This document shows, in pieces, positions 14,961 to 22,351 of a stretch of 23,422 nucleotides of DNA. The DNA is from Anaerocolumna sp. (lineage in GTDB: Bacteria; Bacillota; Clostridia; Lachnospirales; Lachnospiraceae): the NCBI GenBank assembly GCA_029256035.1, contig JAQSYR010000013.1:1-23422 (forward strand). The letters are read 5' to 3'. Position numbers and translations under genes: made by a program. The notes under the pieces were generated by a model. It searched no databases. It was not told the DNA's origin and worked only from the letters and a program-made list of their open reading frames with translations. Position 1 is the stretch's first letter; every line of letters begins with the position of its first letter.

Positions 14961-15587
14961 TTGAAAAGAATGCCAATTCTAAAAAAACAATTAGCTACAC
15001 CTGGACTATTTCAGGGGAAATTAGTGGTAGGTGTATTTGGCACACACAAAGGTGCAGGCGTAACCCACTTTTGTCTATTATTAGCTCAGTATGCAAGTCA
15101 ATATTTAGGATATAAAACAGCTTATATTGAATGCTATCCAGGGAACGATATTCGTTTCTTGCAAGAACAACAAATAGATGAAATGAGTATAAAGAAGGAA
15201 TTCTTTTGTCGGCAGGGAGTAACCTACTATCCATGTGTGAACGAAAAGCGGATAAGTGAAATCATGGGTGATCCATATGAATTTTTAATACTTGACTTAG
15301 GATCTGATTTTAGAAACGGAAAAAGTGAATTTTTTCGATGTGATAGAAAAATTGTGATTACCAGCCTGACACTATGGAAAAGACAGGAGCTCAATAGATT
15401 TAGAATGAATACGGAACATGTTAAAAATAATACTCAATGGTTTTATATGGCTCCTTTTGCTGGTGAAAAAGAGATAAGATTATGTTTTAAAGAGTTAGAT
15501 ATAAATGTTTGTGGTATACCCTTTCAACCGAATCCACTTGTATTAACTGCAGCAGTCATACATTTTTTTCAAAAAGTATTAAAATAG
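14961..15587 (+). CDS. MinD/ParA-like protein, paralogue of the kinase tail
   Basis: The best start is TTG 14961, seven bases after AAGGAG; the next in-frame ATG is 14970, and an upstream in-frame ATG at 14901 lies within the kinase gene. The 208-aa product has a first strand and loop VVGVFGTHKGAGVTHFC. It keeps the signature lysine of MinD-type ATPases but has Val where the P-loop lysine should be. Later parts line up with the kinase C-terminus: FLILDLGSD with VYIIDYG, and CGIPFQPNPLVL with YRIPFEPNPFLL. The two are therefore probably an ancient tandem duplication, one copy fused to a kinase. It may be a partner or regulatory target of the kinase. I know no named system of this form. Confidence 0.75.
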   Translation: MKRMPILKKQLATPGLFQGKLVVGVFGTHKGAGVTHFCLLLAQYASQYLGYKTAYIECYPGNDIRFLQEQQIDEMSIKKEFFCRQGVTYYPCVNEKRISEIMGDPYEFLILDLGSDFRNGKSEFFRCDRKIVITSLTLWKRQELNRFRMNTEHVKNNTQWFYMAPFAGEKEIRLCFKELDINVCGIPFQPNPLVLTAAVIHFFQKVLK

Positions 15588-15701
15588 AATAACGGTAGGA
15601 ACGATTAAGTTTGCGTATGGCATATCACGGCTTACCTTCTTATCCAATAGTTATTAATAAAATTTCACAAAATGAATAGTAATTGTATTCAATCTATATA
15701 A

Positions 15702-15726
15702 GTACAAAAAATGTTTGTACCTTTTT
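15702..15726 (+). terminator. Terminator of the kinase operon
   Basis: A perfect 7-bp stem GTACAAA (15702-15708) / TTTGTAC (15714-15720) with a five-base loop and CTTTTT after it, about 115 bp past the last kinase-operon gene. Confidence 0.75.
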
Positions 15727-16032
15727 AATATCCTACTTTATAGTTATTCTACTAGTTTTAGCAATGAAAGTAAAATGGCAGGGTGAATTAATTGTATATG
15801 AATGGCCGAAAGAACGTATCCTCAATACATTTTGGCTCATTAACTCCCCAAATATAATTAATTTAGGGATTGAGTAAAAACATTGCTCAATAAGGGAAAA
15901 GTTACTTGTTTATGATTCTAGATACCCACGGTCTGGTCATAAGATAAGTGATAAAGCAGGGATTGCTTCTCAGGCAGTTCCTGCTCTTTTTAGACTTTTT
16001 TATGCTTTTTACATCAAATAATGAATTTCATA
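15727..16032. other. Intergenic stretch with a weak short ORF
   Basis: Between the terminator at 15702-15726 and the GH18 promoter. A 36-codon frame from ATG 15767 (MKVKWQGELIVYEWPKERIL and on) has no ribosome site and no recognisable family; it may be a gene remnant. Nothing else here looks like a gene, apart from the hairpin at 15955-15992. Confidence 0.35.
15955..15992 (+). terminator. Terminator-like hairpin before the GH18 gene
   Basis: An 8-bp stem AGCAGGGA (15955-15962) / TTCCTGCT (15978-15985, one G-U pair), then CTTTTT. No clear gene lies just upstream, so it may end the transcript of the weak ORF or act as backup for the terminator at 15702-15726. Confidence 0.6.
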
Positions 16033-16061
16033 ATGACGATAATGATTTTCAATGCTATAAT
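16033..16061 (+). promoter_or_regulatory. Possible promoter of the GH18 gene
   Basis: ATGACG (16033-16038), 17-bp spacer, TATAAT (16056-16061), 39 bp ahead of ATG 16101. The -35 box is imperfect; a sporulation sigma factor could use other bases, which I cannot judge by eye. Confidence 0.45.
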
Positions 16062-16100
16062 ATTAGAAGGTCTTTATTAATAATCAGTAGGAGGTTCGGT

Positions 16101-17804
16101 ATGGACAGGAAGACAAAACAGGCCTTGATAGGAGCAGGCATTGTTCTGGCAATCATTATATTAGTAATTACAGCCTTCATCGTTAAGTTATTCACACCAA
16201 GTAAGGATGTTATGGAGCTGTCTGAATATTATAAAGTTGAGGATGAGGAAGTTCTAGTTATTTTACAAGATGAGATTTATGAGAAAAAAGGATTATTATC
16301 GAATGGGGTAATATATCTGGATTATGAAACTATTGTTGAAAAATTTAATGAACGATTTTATTGGGATACCAATGAAAACATAGTAACCTATACTACTCCA
16401 AATGAAATTATTCGGGCAGAAGTAGCCAGCAAAGAGTATTTTGTAAACAAAAGCAAAAAGGAAGTAAACTATGATATAGTGAAAACAGATGGGGACCAGG
16501 CTTATATAGCACTGGAATTTATAGCAATGTTTTCAGATATGAGATATGAATATTATGAAACACCAAATCGTGTCGTTGTTCAATATAAATGGGGAGATTA
16601 TTTGTTTTCAACTGTTAAAAAGGCTACACAGTTAAGAGTGGAACCTAATATTAAAAGTGATATTTTGGCAGAGCTAAAACCAGATGAAGTATTAACCTAT
16701 ATTGACACAAGTGAAGTAGTAAAAAAGGGGTTTAGCAAGGTAATTACTACCCAAGGTATTATTGGATATGTTAAGACAAAATATATTTCAGAATCATTTT
16801 ATAACACGGTAGAAAGTGATTTTAATGAGCCGGATTACACTAGCATAACAAAAGATGAAACAATAAATTTAGTATGGCATCAGGTTACTAATATGGATGC
16901 AAATAATGGTTTAATTAGTCTGATTGAGAAGACCAAGGGTGTAACTACCATATCACCAACCTGGTACAAAATTAATAGTACAGAAGGAACAATTTCTTCT
17001 TTGGCTAGCGAAACTTATGTGGAACGGGCACATTCTCTTGGCATTGAAGTCTGGGCGCTGGTAGATGATTTTGACCCTGACATTGATATGCTGGAAGTAC
17101 TTTCTTATACTTCCAGAAGGGATAAATTAACCAATGAATTAATTGCATCTGCAATTAAATATAATCTGGATGGAATTAATATAGACTTTGAAAGAATCTC
17201 TTTAGAAAATGGGAAAAACTTTATACAGTTTATTAGAGAATTATCTGTAAAGTGTAGAAATAATGGAATTGTATTATCCATAGATAACTATGTTCCGAAA
17301 GAATATTCTGCTTATTATAATATTCCAGAGCAGGGACTGGTTGCCGATTATGTGATTATAATGGCATATGATGAGCATCACGGAGGCTCAGAGGTCAGCG
17401 GTTCTGTTGCATCAATAAGCTTTGTAAAAGAAGGAATTGAAGATACCTTGGCAATGGTTTCCAAAGATAAAGTGATTATGGGAATTCCTTTTTACACCAG
17501 ACTGTGGAAAGAGACCACAGAAAATGGTAGTGTTAATATCACTTCTGATGCATATGCTATGTCATACGGTGAAGAGTTGTTAAAGAACAACGGAGTTGAG
17601 CCTGTATGGGATGATGCTGCAGGTCAATACTATGGAGAGTATGAAAAGGATAATGCAGTTTATAAAATATGGCTTGAGGAAGAGGAATCTATTGAAGCTA
17701 AAATGAAATTAATTCATCAGGCTGACGTTGCAGGTATTGCTGGCTGGAAACTTGGACTGGAGAAAGAAAGTATCTGGGACGTGATTATAAAATACGTAAA
17801 TTAA
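16101..17804 (+). CDS. Membrane-anchored SH3 + GH18 glycosidase
   Basis: A 567-aa protein with an N-terminal anchor (TM about residues 8-30, short basic cytoplasmic end). A copper-amine-oxidase-N-like region (NGVIYLDYETIVEKFNERFY, about 60-165) follows, then a bacterial SH3 domain (TQLRVEPNIKSDILAELKPD, about 170-232) and a GH18 barrel (about 255-560). The GH18 motif is DGINIDFE (357-364): the catalytic Glu364 is present, and Asn replaces the middle Asp, as in YaaH/SleL spore glycosidases. Those cut N-acetylglucosaminyl bonds in cortex peptidoglycan, so a sporulation or germination role is likely. ATG 16101 is used because AGGAGG lies before it; 51 further codons upstream are in frame but lack signals. 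cwlD follows by 66 bp. Confidence 0.88.
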   Translation: MDRKTKQALIGAGIVLAIIILVITAFIVKLFTPSKDVMELSEYYKVEDEEVLVILQDEIYEKKGLLSNGVIYLDYETIVEKFNERFYWDTNENIVTYTTPNEIIRAEVASKEYFVNKSKKEVNYDIVKTDGDQAYIALEFIAMFSDMRYEYYETPNRVVVQYKWGDYLFSTVKKATQLRVEPNIKSDILAELKPDEVLTYIDTSEVVKKGFSKVITTQGIIGYVKTKYISESFYNTVESDFNEPDYTSITKDETINLVWHQVTNMDANNGLISLIEKTKGVTTISPTWYKINSTEGTISSLASETYVERAHSLGIEVWALVDDFDPDIDMLEVLSYTSRRDKLTNELIASAIKYNLDGINIDFERISLENGKNFIQFIRELSVKCRNNGIVLSIDNYVPKEYSAYYNIPEQGLVADYVIIMAYDEHHGGSEVSGSVASISFVKEGIEDTLAMVSKDKVIMGIPFYTRLWKETTENGSVNITSDAYAMSYGEELLKNNGVEPVWDDAAGQYYGEYEKDNAVYKIWLEEEESIEAKMKLIHQADVAGIAGWKLGLEKESIWDVIIKYVN

Positions 17805-17870
17805 CAAACCAAAATCATACAAACGGAGCTCCTATCATAAACTATAGTAATTATGCTTAAGGTGATATGA

Positions 17871-18593
17871 ATGTTTAAAAAAGGAATCCGTGGTAATGAA
17901 TTATTTCATATACTGTTTTTTATTATGGTATGTCTGTCCATTGTATTTTTTAGAAACACCTCTGCAGATAAAGTAAAAGAAGCGGTGTCTCATAATGCAA
18001 AAGAAAATATAACAGTTATTATTGATGCTGGTCATGGTGGCAAGGACCCTGGAAAAGTTGGAATTAATAATGCACTGGAAAAAGATATAAATTTAGATAT
18101 TGCTTTAAAGCTTAAAAAAATGCTGGAATTAAATGATATTAATGTTATTATGATTCGTGAAGATGACAGAGGCCTTTATTCAGACAGTGATTCCAATAAA
18201 AAGGCAGCAGATATGAGAAAACGGGTGGAAATTATTAATAATAGTGGTGCATTGATAGCTATAAGTATTCACCAGAATAGCTATACTTCCGAAAGTATTA
18301 AAGGTGCCCAGGTATTTTATTTTAGAAATTCCACAGAAAGCAAGACCTATGCAGAGATTATGCAGGAACAATTGAAAACAACCTTGCAAGATGGTAATAA
18401 ACGTGTAGCGAAAGCAAATGATAATTATTATATGCTTAAAAAAACCCAGATTCCAATTGTTATTGTAGAATGTGGTTTTTTATCCAATAGCCAGGAGGCT
18501 GCTTTACTTATTGACGAAACATATCAAGAGAAACTTGCCTGGTCAATACATCTTGGAATGATGACCTACATAAACAAGAGTAAGCAAGAGTAA
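17871..18593 (+). CDS. cwlD: N-acetylmuramoyl-L-alanine amidase CwlD
   Basis: A 240-aa zinc amidase (Amidase_3) with an N-terminal TM or uncleaved signal (FHILFFIMVCLSIVFF). The Zn ligands are His55 (IDAGHGGKDPG), Glu70 (LEKDINLD) and His134 (ISIHQNS); the catalytic Glu200 lies in VECGFLSN. CwlD works in the forespore or mother cell with a partner deacetylase to make muramic-delta-lactam in the spore cortex. The short single-domain form, the TM anchor and the neighbouring spore-type GH18 protein support CwlD over a vegetative amidase. An AAGGTGAT site precedes ATG 17871. Its last codons (KSKQE) are part of a repeat array that continues past the stop. Confidence 0.9.
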   Translation: MFKKGIRGNELFHILFFIMVCLSIVFFRNTSADKVKEAVSHNAKENITVIIDAGHGGKDPGKVGINNALEKDINLDIALKLKKMLELNDINVIMIREDDRGLYSDSDSNKKAADMRKRVEIINNSGALIAISIHQNSYTSESIKGAQVFYFRNSTESKTYAEIMQEQLKTTLQDGNKRVAKANDNYYMLKKTQIPIVIVECGFLSNSQEAALLIDETYQEKLAWSIHLGMMTYINKSKQE

Positions 18594-18674
18594 GGTAGAG
18601 CAAGCAAGAGTAAGTAAGAATATGCTAGAGCAAGCATGTGCAAGCAAGAGTAAGTAAGAATAAGCTAGAGCAGG
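18573..18674 (+). repeat. GCAAGAGTAAG tandem repeats at the cwlD 3' end
   Basis: CAAGAGTAAG-type blocks recur from the last cwlD codons on. Two long copies (from 18601 and from 18641, period 40 bp) share CAAGCAAGAGTAAGTAAGAA with only one change across the next ten bases. It is a small minisatellite lying across a stop codon, probably made by replication slippage. Confidence 0.75.
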
Positions 18675-18686
18675 TCAAAATAGATA

Positions 18687-18715
18687 TGGAAAACATATGG
18701 TGTAAGTGATATAAT
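18687..18715 (+). promoter_or_regulatory. Promoter of the tsaC/sua5 operon
   Basis: TGGAAA (18687-18692), 17-bp spacer, TATAAT (18710-18715), 36 bp before ATG 18752. A moderate match at -35 and a perfect one at -10. Confidence 0.5.
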
Positions 18716-18751
18716 GATTTTGTTGTACGAAAGGTTTAGACAGGAGTTACA

Positions 18752-19807
18752 ATGAAAACTAAGATAATTAAGATAAATAAGGATAACATTTTACCAGATC
18801 AGTTAGAACAAGCTATTAAGCTATTACAGAATGGGGGCTTGGTTGCATTCCCCACGGAAACGGTTTATGGGCTGGGAGCAGACGGATTAAAAGAAGAAGC
18901 CTCTAAGAAAATATATGAGGCAAAAGGCAGACCTTCGGATAATCCCTTAATTCTTCATATTGCTCATCTAAGTGCATTAAGTGAATTAACAAAAGACTGC
19001 CCTGAGATTGGATATAAATTAGCGGAAGCATTCTGGCCGGGACCTTTAACAATGATTTTTAGAAAAAGTGAGAAAGTTCCCTATAGTTCTACAGGAGGCT
19101 TAGAAACCGTGGCAATACGAATGCCGTCACATCCCATTGCTTATGAACTAATTCGTCAGTCAAAAGTATATATTGCAGCACCTAGTGCAAATATATCAGG
19201 AAGGCCTAGTCCCACAAAAGCGGAACATGTTATTGAGGATATGGATGGGCGCATTGATATGATTATTGATGGGGGCAATGTTAATATTGGTATTGAATCA
19301 ACTATTATTGATATTACAGGAGAAGTTCCTGTATTATTAAGACCAGGCTATATTACAGTATCAATGCTAGAAGCAGTAATAGGTAAAATAGCAGTTGATA
19401 AGGCTGTTTTAGCTACAACTCCAGACCCTTCTATTGTTCCTAAAGCACCAGGAATGAAGTATAAACATTATGCTCCAAAAGGTCAACTTACTATTTATGA
19501 GGGAAGCTCGGAGGCTGTAATCCAGGCAATCAATGAAAATGCCAGAGAGAAGCAGGAGTTAGGATTCAAGGTTGGGATTATAGCAACAGATGAGACTGTT
19601 AGCTCTTATGATGTTGGTACAGTAAAAAGAATTGGTTCGCGAAATGATGAAGACACTATTGCAAGTCGTTTATTTGATATTTTGAGAAGTTTTGACAAGG
19701 AAGGAACGGAATATATATATACGGAAAGCTTTGAAAGCAATCAACTTGGACAGGCTATTATGAACCGTCTGCTAAAAGCCGCAGGTTATCATAAAGTATC
19801 TGTTTAA
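18752..19807 (+). CDS. ywlC: Threonylcarbamoyl-AMP synthase (Sua5 type)
   Basis: It makes threonylcarbamoyl-adenylate from Thr, bicarbonate and ATP, the first step of the t6A37 tRNA modification. The N-terminal YrdC/Sua5 domain shows LLQNGGLVAFPTETVYGLGA, the KxR...SxN pattern (KGRPSDNPL) and APSANISGRPSPT. The C-terminal Sua5 extension (about residue 220 on) starts after PGMKYKHYAPKG. At 351 aa it is the long Sua5 form, like B. subtilis YwlC. CAGGAG precedes ATG 18752. It is 14 bp from the phosphatase gene and opens a three-gene operon with rpiB, as in Bacillus ywlC-ywlE-ywlF. Confidence 0.95.
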   Translation: MKTKIIKINKDNILPDQLEQAIKLLQNGGLVAFPTETVYGLGADGLKEEASKKIYEAKGRPSDNPLILHIAHLSALSELTKDCPEIGYKLAEAFWPGPLTMIFRKSEKVPYSSTGGLETVAIRMPSHPIAYELIRQSKVYIAAPSANISGRPSPTKAEHVIEDMDGRIDMIIDGGNVNIGIESTIIDITGEVPVLLRPGYITVSMLEAVIGKIAVDKAVLATTPDPSIVPKAPGMKYKHYAPKGQLTIYEGSSEAVIQAINENAREKQELGFKVGIIATDETVSSYDVGTVKRIGSRNDEDTIASRLFDILRSFDKEGTEYIYTESFESNQLGQAIMNRLLKAAGYHKVSV

Positions 19808-19821
19808 AAAGAGAGGTTATT

Positions 19822-20280
19822 ATGATTAAATATGAAAAAGTGATATTCGTGTGTACCGGTAATACTTGCAGAAGTCCTATGGCTGCGACTATATATAAAA
19901 GTCTTGAAACGAATAATGATATAAAAGTAATATCCAGAGGATTAGTGGTATTATTCCCTGAGCCATCAAATCCAAAAGCTGAAACAGTGCTTAAGAGTCA
20001 TAACCTGGAACTGGAGGGACATATATCAAAACAATTAAAAGCATCAGACATAGATGAGAATACATTAATTTTAACAATGACAGAAAAACAAAAACTAAAC
20101 ATAATGGAAATGTTTGCGTATTCTGATAATGTATATACAATAAAAGAGTTTGTCGGAGAAAATGGTGATGTAACAGATCCTTATGGTGGTACACTTATTG
20201 ATTATGAGGAATGTTATGTTGAGTTAGCAAGATTGGTTAAAAAAACAGTTTATAAACTTAACGAGGAGGAAAATATATGA
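19822..20280 (+). CDS. ywlE: LMW phosphatase, probable arginine phosphatase (YwlE type)
   Basis: A 152-aa low-molecular-weight protein phosphatase. The active loop is CTGNTCRS (Cys11 to Ser18), with Cys11 as nucleophile, Arg17 as phosphate binder and Thr15 where tyrosine phosphatases often have Ile. In Bacillus YwlE that Thr selects phosphoarginine, so the likely substrate is arginine marked by McsB for ClpCP. The general-acid loop is TDPYGG. It lies in the ywlC-ywlE-ywlF order, with a four-base overlap with the next start. MecA, also a ClpC partner, is encoded 6.6 kb away in the same window. A tyrosine phosphatase remains possible; no mcsB gene is in view. Confidence 0.88.
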   Translation: MIKYEKVIFVCTGNTCRSPMAATIYKSLETNNDIKVISRGLVVLFPEPSNPKAETVLKSHNLELEGHISKQLKASDIDENTLILTMTEKQKLNIMEMFAYSDNVYTIKEFVGENGDVTDPYGGTLIDYEECYVELARLVKKTVYKLNEEENI

Positions 20281-20705
20281 TAGCGCTAGGATGCGACCAT
20301 GGTGGATTTGATTTAATGCAGGAAGTAAAAAAACATCTGGAAGATAGAAAAATAGAGTATAAGGATTTTGGAACATTCACAAAAGATTCCTGTGATTATC
20401 CTGATTATGGTAAGAAAGTTGCAGAAGCAGTTATAAGTAAGGAATGTGAATTAGGAATTTTAATTTGCGGTACTGGAATTGGTATCTCAATTGCAGCCAA
20501 TAAGGTGAAGGGAATCCGTGCTGCACTTTGTACCGATTGTTTTACAGCCCAGGCTACCAGAGAACATAATAATGCTAATATTCTGGCTATGGGAGGAAGG
20601 GTAATAGGTCCTGGAGTAGCATTAAAAATAGTGGATACTTTCCTTGATACACCTTTTTCCAACGATGAAAGACATATTAGAAGAATTAATTTAATTGAAG
20701 ATTAA
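20277..20705 (+). CDS. rpiB: Ribose-5-phosphate isomerase B
   Basis: Interconverts ribose-5-P and ribulose-5-P in the pentose phosphate pathway. It is a 142-aa RpiB/LacAB-type isomerase: MIALGCDHGGFDL at the start, the active-site region LGILICGTGIGISIAANK with its Cys, then AREHNNANILAMGGRVIG. It starts at ATG 20277, within the stop of the phosphatase gene (ATGA overlap) and behind GAGGAGG, so translation is coupled. A terminator follows at 20713. An allose-phosphate isomerase function cannot be excluded by eye. Confidence 0.95.
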   Translation: MIALGCDHGGFDLMQEVKKHLEDRKIEYKDFGTFTKDSCDYPDYGKKVAEAVISKECELGILICGTGIGISIAANKVKGIRAALCTDCFTAQATREHNNANILAMGGRVIGPGVALKIVDTFLDTPFSNDERHIRRINLIED

Positions 20706-20712
20706 GATTTAA

Positions 20713-20756
20713 AAAGGGCAGTAATGATTACATTTTGTATGGAGTGGCTGCCCTTT
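20713..20756. terminator. Terminator between convergent rpiB and DUF402 gene
   Basis: Perfect 9-bp stem AAAGGGCAG (20713-20721) / CTGCCCTTT (20748-20756). The arm overlaps the stop codon region of the minus-strand gene. It lies between convergent genes and can serve both; the T-run is short on either side. Confidence 0.65.
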
Positions 20757-21222
20757 ATAAATTATTAATATAATTTTGTAAAGTTATAAATTGATTGGAA
20801 TAGATGATTTCCAAAAGTTTATTAAGGGTACGTAAAGCGGATGCCATAGTATCTGCAGTAATTAAATTCATCTCATAAGCATCTGCTAATTCAGCTAAAT
20901 CTAAAATTTTTACAAATCCATCTTCATATAGGAGAACATCTATAAGTAAATCTTCAAATACAATAGTATTATTTTTGGTATCTTTCACAGTTCTTATAAT
21001 ATCACAATACCAATAAACCACAGTATCATTGGAGTTAAACATTTTACTTATTTTGTAGCCCTCGTTAATAAAATATGCGGATATGCCATAAGCAATATCT
21101 TTGCGGGGTTTTAACGTTTTCCACTTTGTTATTATTAATTCGTCGGACTGAAATACAATGACATCATCTTTTAAATGAATGGTCTCATTGGGAATATATC
21201 GTTTCCGAAATAATTGAACCAT
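20755..21222 (-). CDS. DUF402 protein (probable nucleotide phosphatase)
   Basis: A 155-aa protein of the DUF402/FomD-like group. The pattern is YWYCDIIRTVKD, then DLLIDVLLYEDG and ILDLAELADAYEM, with the conserved Asp residues that bind divalent metal in DUF402 nucleoside di- or triphosphate phosphatases. Before it, the strand-rich first half (DDVIVFQSDELIITKWKTLK) fits the family's beta-barrel. The start at 21222 has GAGG seven bases upstream; an in-frame ATG 19 codons before has no site. It converges on rpiB. The natural substrate is unknown; Staphylococcus members act on nucleotide diphosphates. Confidence 0.85.
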   Translation of the reverse strand: MVQLFRKRYIPNETIHLKDDVIVFQSDELIITKWKTLKPRKDIAYGISAYFINEGYKISKMFNSNDTVVYWYCDIIRTVKDTKNNTIVFEDLLIDVLLYEDGFVKILDLAELADAYEMNLITADTMASALRTLNKLLEIIYSNQFITLQNYINNL

Positions 21223-21396
21223 AGTTGCCTCATTTCTAATTTTTATTTCTGTGTTTTGGTATTTCTTGTAGTATACCACGTATCTTTTCTATTTGCATCA
21301 GGTATTTTGCTTTTAATGCAGTTTGTCATCTGTATATATTACTATAATTTGGGTTAAAATACTTAATATACAAGTATTCCTATTGGAGGTAATAAT

Positions 21397-22206
21397 ATGG
21401 ATTCCATAAATTATTATAAGGGCCAAATGAAACAGTTATGGCATGGAAAGAGGCTAAGACTGACAATCTATATGTTAGGTGTATTGTGGATAGCGGTTAT
21501 TATGCAGTTTGCGGTTAACTCTATTTATCAACCCAATAAAAGCATTTTGGAAGCTTTTATTGGAACCAATTCTGAAGTTTCTTCCTTTGAAATTGAAATG
21601 GCTGCGGAATATGGTAACAACTATTTAAGTGAAGCAGATAAAAAAGAGTTAGTTAGGTATCTTGCAAGTGAAATTGGATTACAGTTGGACCAGCCCATTA
21701 CAATTAATAGAGACAATAATGATAGTGAAGTATTTGCCTTAAAAAAAGGGAAGAATGCAGAATCCTTGATAAAATTAGTCAGTGTGGAGCAAGAAACGGC
21801 TTCTGGGTTAACAGAAACAAAGCATTATGTTATTATACGATTAAAATTACTTCAAAATATTGATAGTTTAATGGCATATCGTTCCTTATTAGAAGACATA
21901 TTTGGAGAATTAGAAGTGAAAAATGTTCAGACAAATATGGAGATTACAGGGAGTTATCAAGGGAAATTATCCTTAGAACAAATGAACACCATCGCAGATA
22001 GTATGATTGATAATTTGCAAGGATCCATTGCATATGCAAATCGGCAAGAGGGTTTATTTACGATTTATGCTTATACTGGGTTAATTGATGAATATATAAA
22101 TTCTTTGAATACGAAGATAAATATTCACGTTGCAATTAACTATGATGAATCTAGTGATACAACCCATGTATATCTTGGCACCCCTGTAATCACAGGGAGC
22201 TACTAG
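21397..22206 (+). CDS. YwmB-like envelope protein
   Basis: A 269-aa protein with one N-terminal TM segment (LRLTIYMLGVLWIAVIMQFA) and an extracytoplasmic domain of about 220 residues. The domain has two repeating alpha-beta halves, for example LSEADKKELVRYLASEIGLQ and LSLEQMNTIADSMIDNLQGS, and resembles the YwmB family (DUF1779, TATA-box-like fold). That family's function is unknown; in Firmicutes it is found near murA and spoIID, though neither is within this window. GGAGG precedes ATG 21397, and a small perfect hairpin (AATACTT / AAGTATT, 21358-21378) lies just before that. No lipobox or catalytic residues are visible. Confidence 0.7.
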   Translation: MDSINYYKGQMKQLWHGKRLRLTIYMLGVLWIAVIMQFAVNSIYQPNKSILEAFIGTNSEVSSFEIEMAAEYGNNYLSEADKKELVRYLASEIGLQLDQPITINRDNNDSEVFALKKGKNAESLIKLVSVEQETASGLTETKHYVIIRLKLLQNIDSLMAYRSLLEDIFGELEVKNVQTNMEITGSYQGKLSLEQMNTIADSMIDNLQGSIAYANRQEGLFTIYAYTGLIDEYINSLNTKINIHVAINYDESSDTTHVYLGTPVITGSY

Positions 22207-22274
22207 AAATCAAATAATACTATGCTTTTATAAGTTATGGATATTGGGCTGAAACAGTAGAAATAAGATAGAAG

Positions 22275-22319
22275 GGGCTGTTGCAAAACGAAGCTAAGTT
22301 TTGGGTTTTGCAACAGCCC
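22275..22319. repeat. Perfect palindromic hairpin, REP-like
   Basis: A perfect 15-bp stem, GGGCTGTTGCAAAAC (22275-22289) with its complement at 22305-22319, lying between convergent genes. It lacks a T-run on the plus side, so it may be a weak or rho-independent-like terminator for both genes or an extragenic palindrome. Similar TGTTGCAAAA hairpins are common in Gram-positive genomes. Confidence 0.75.
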
Positions 22320-22351
22320 TGATTATGGTTTATTGGTTAACTGTAACTTGA

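Noticed and set aside
15767..15877. 36-aa frame (MKVKWQGELIVYEW...)
   Set aside because: No Shine-Dalgarno, no recognisable family and flanked by terminators; kept only as a comment on the intergenic stretch.
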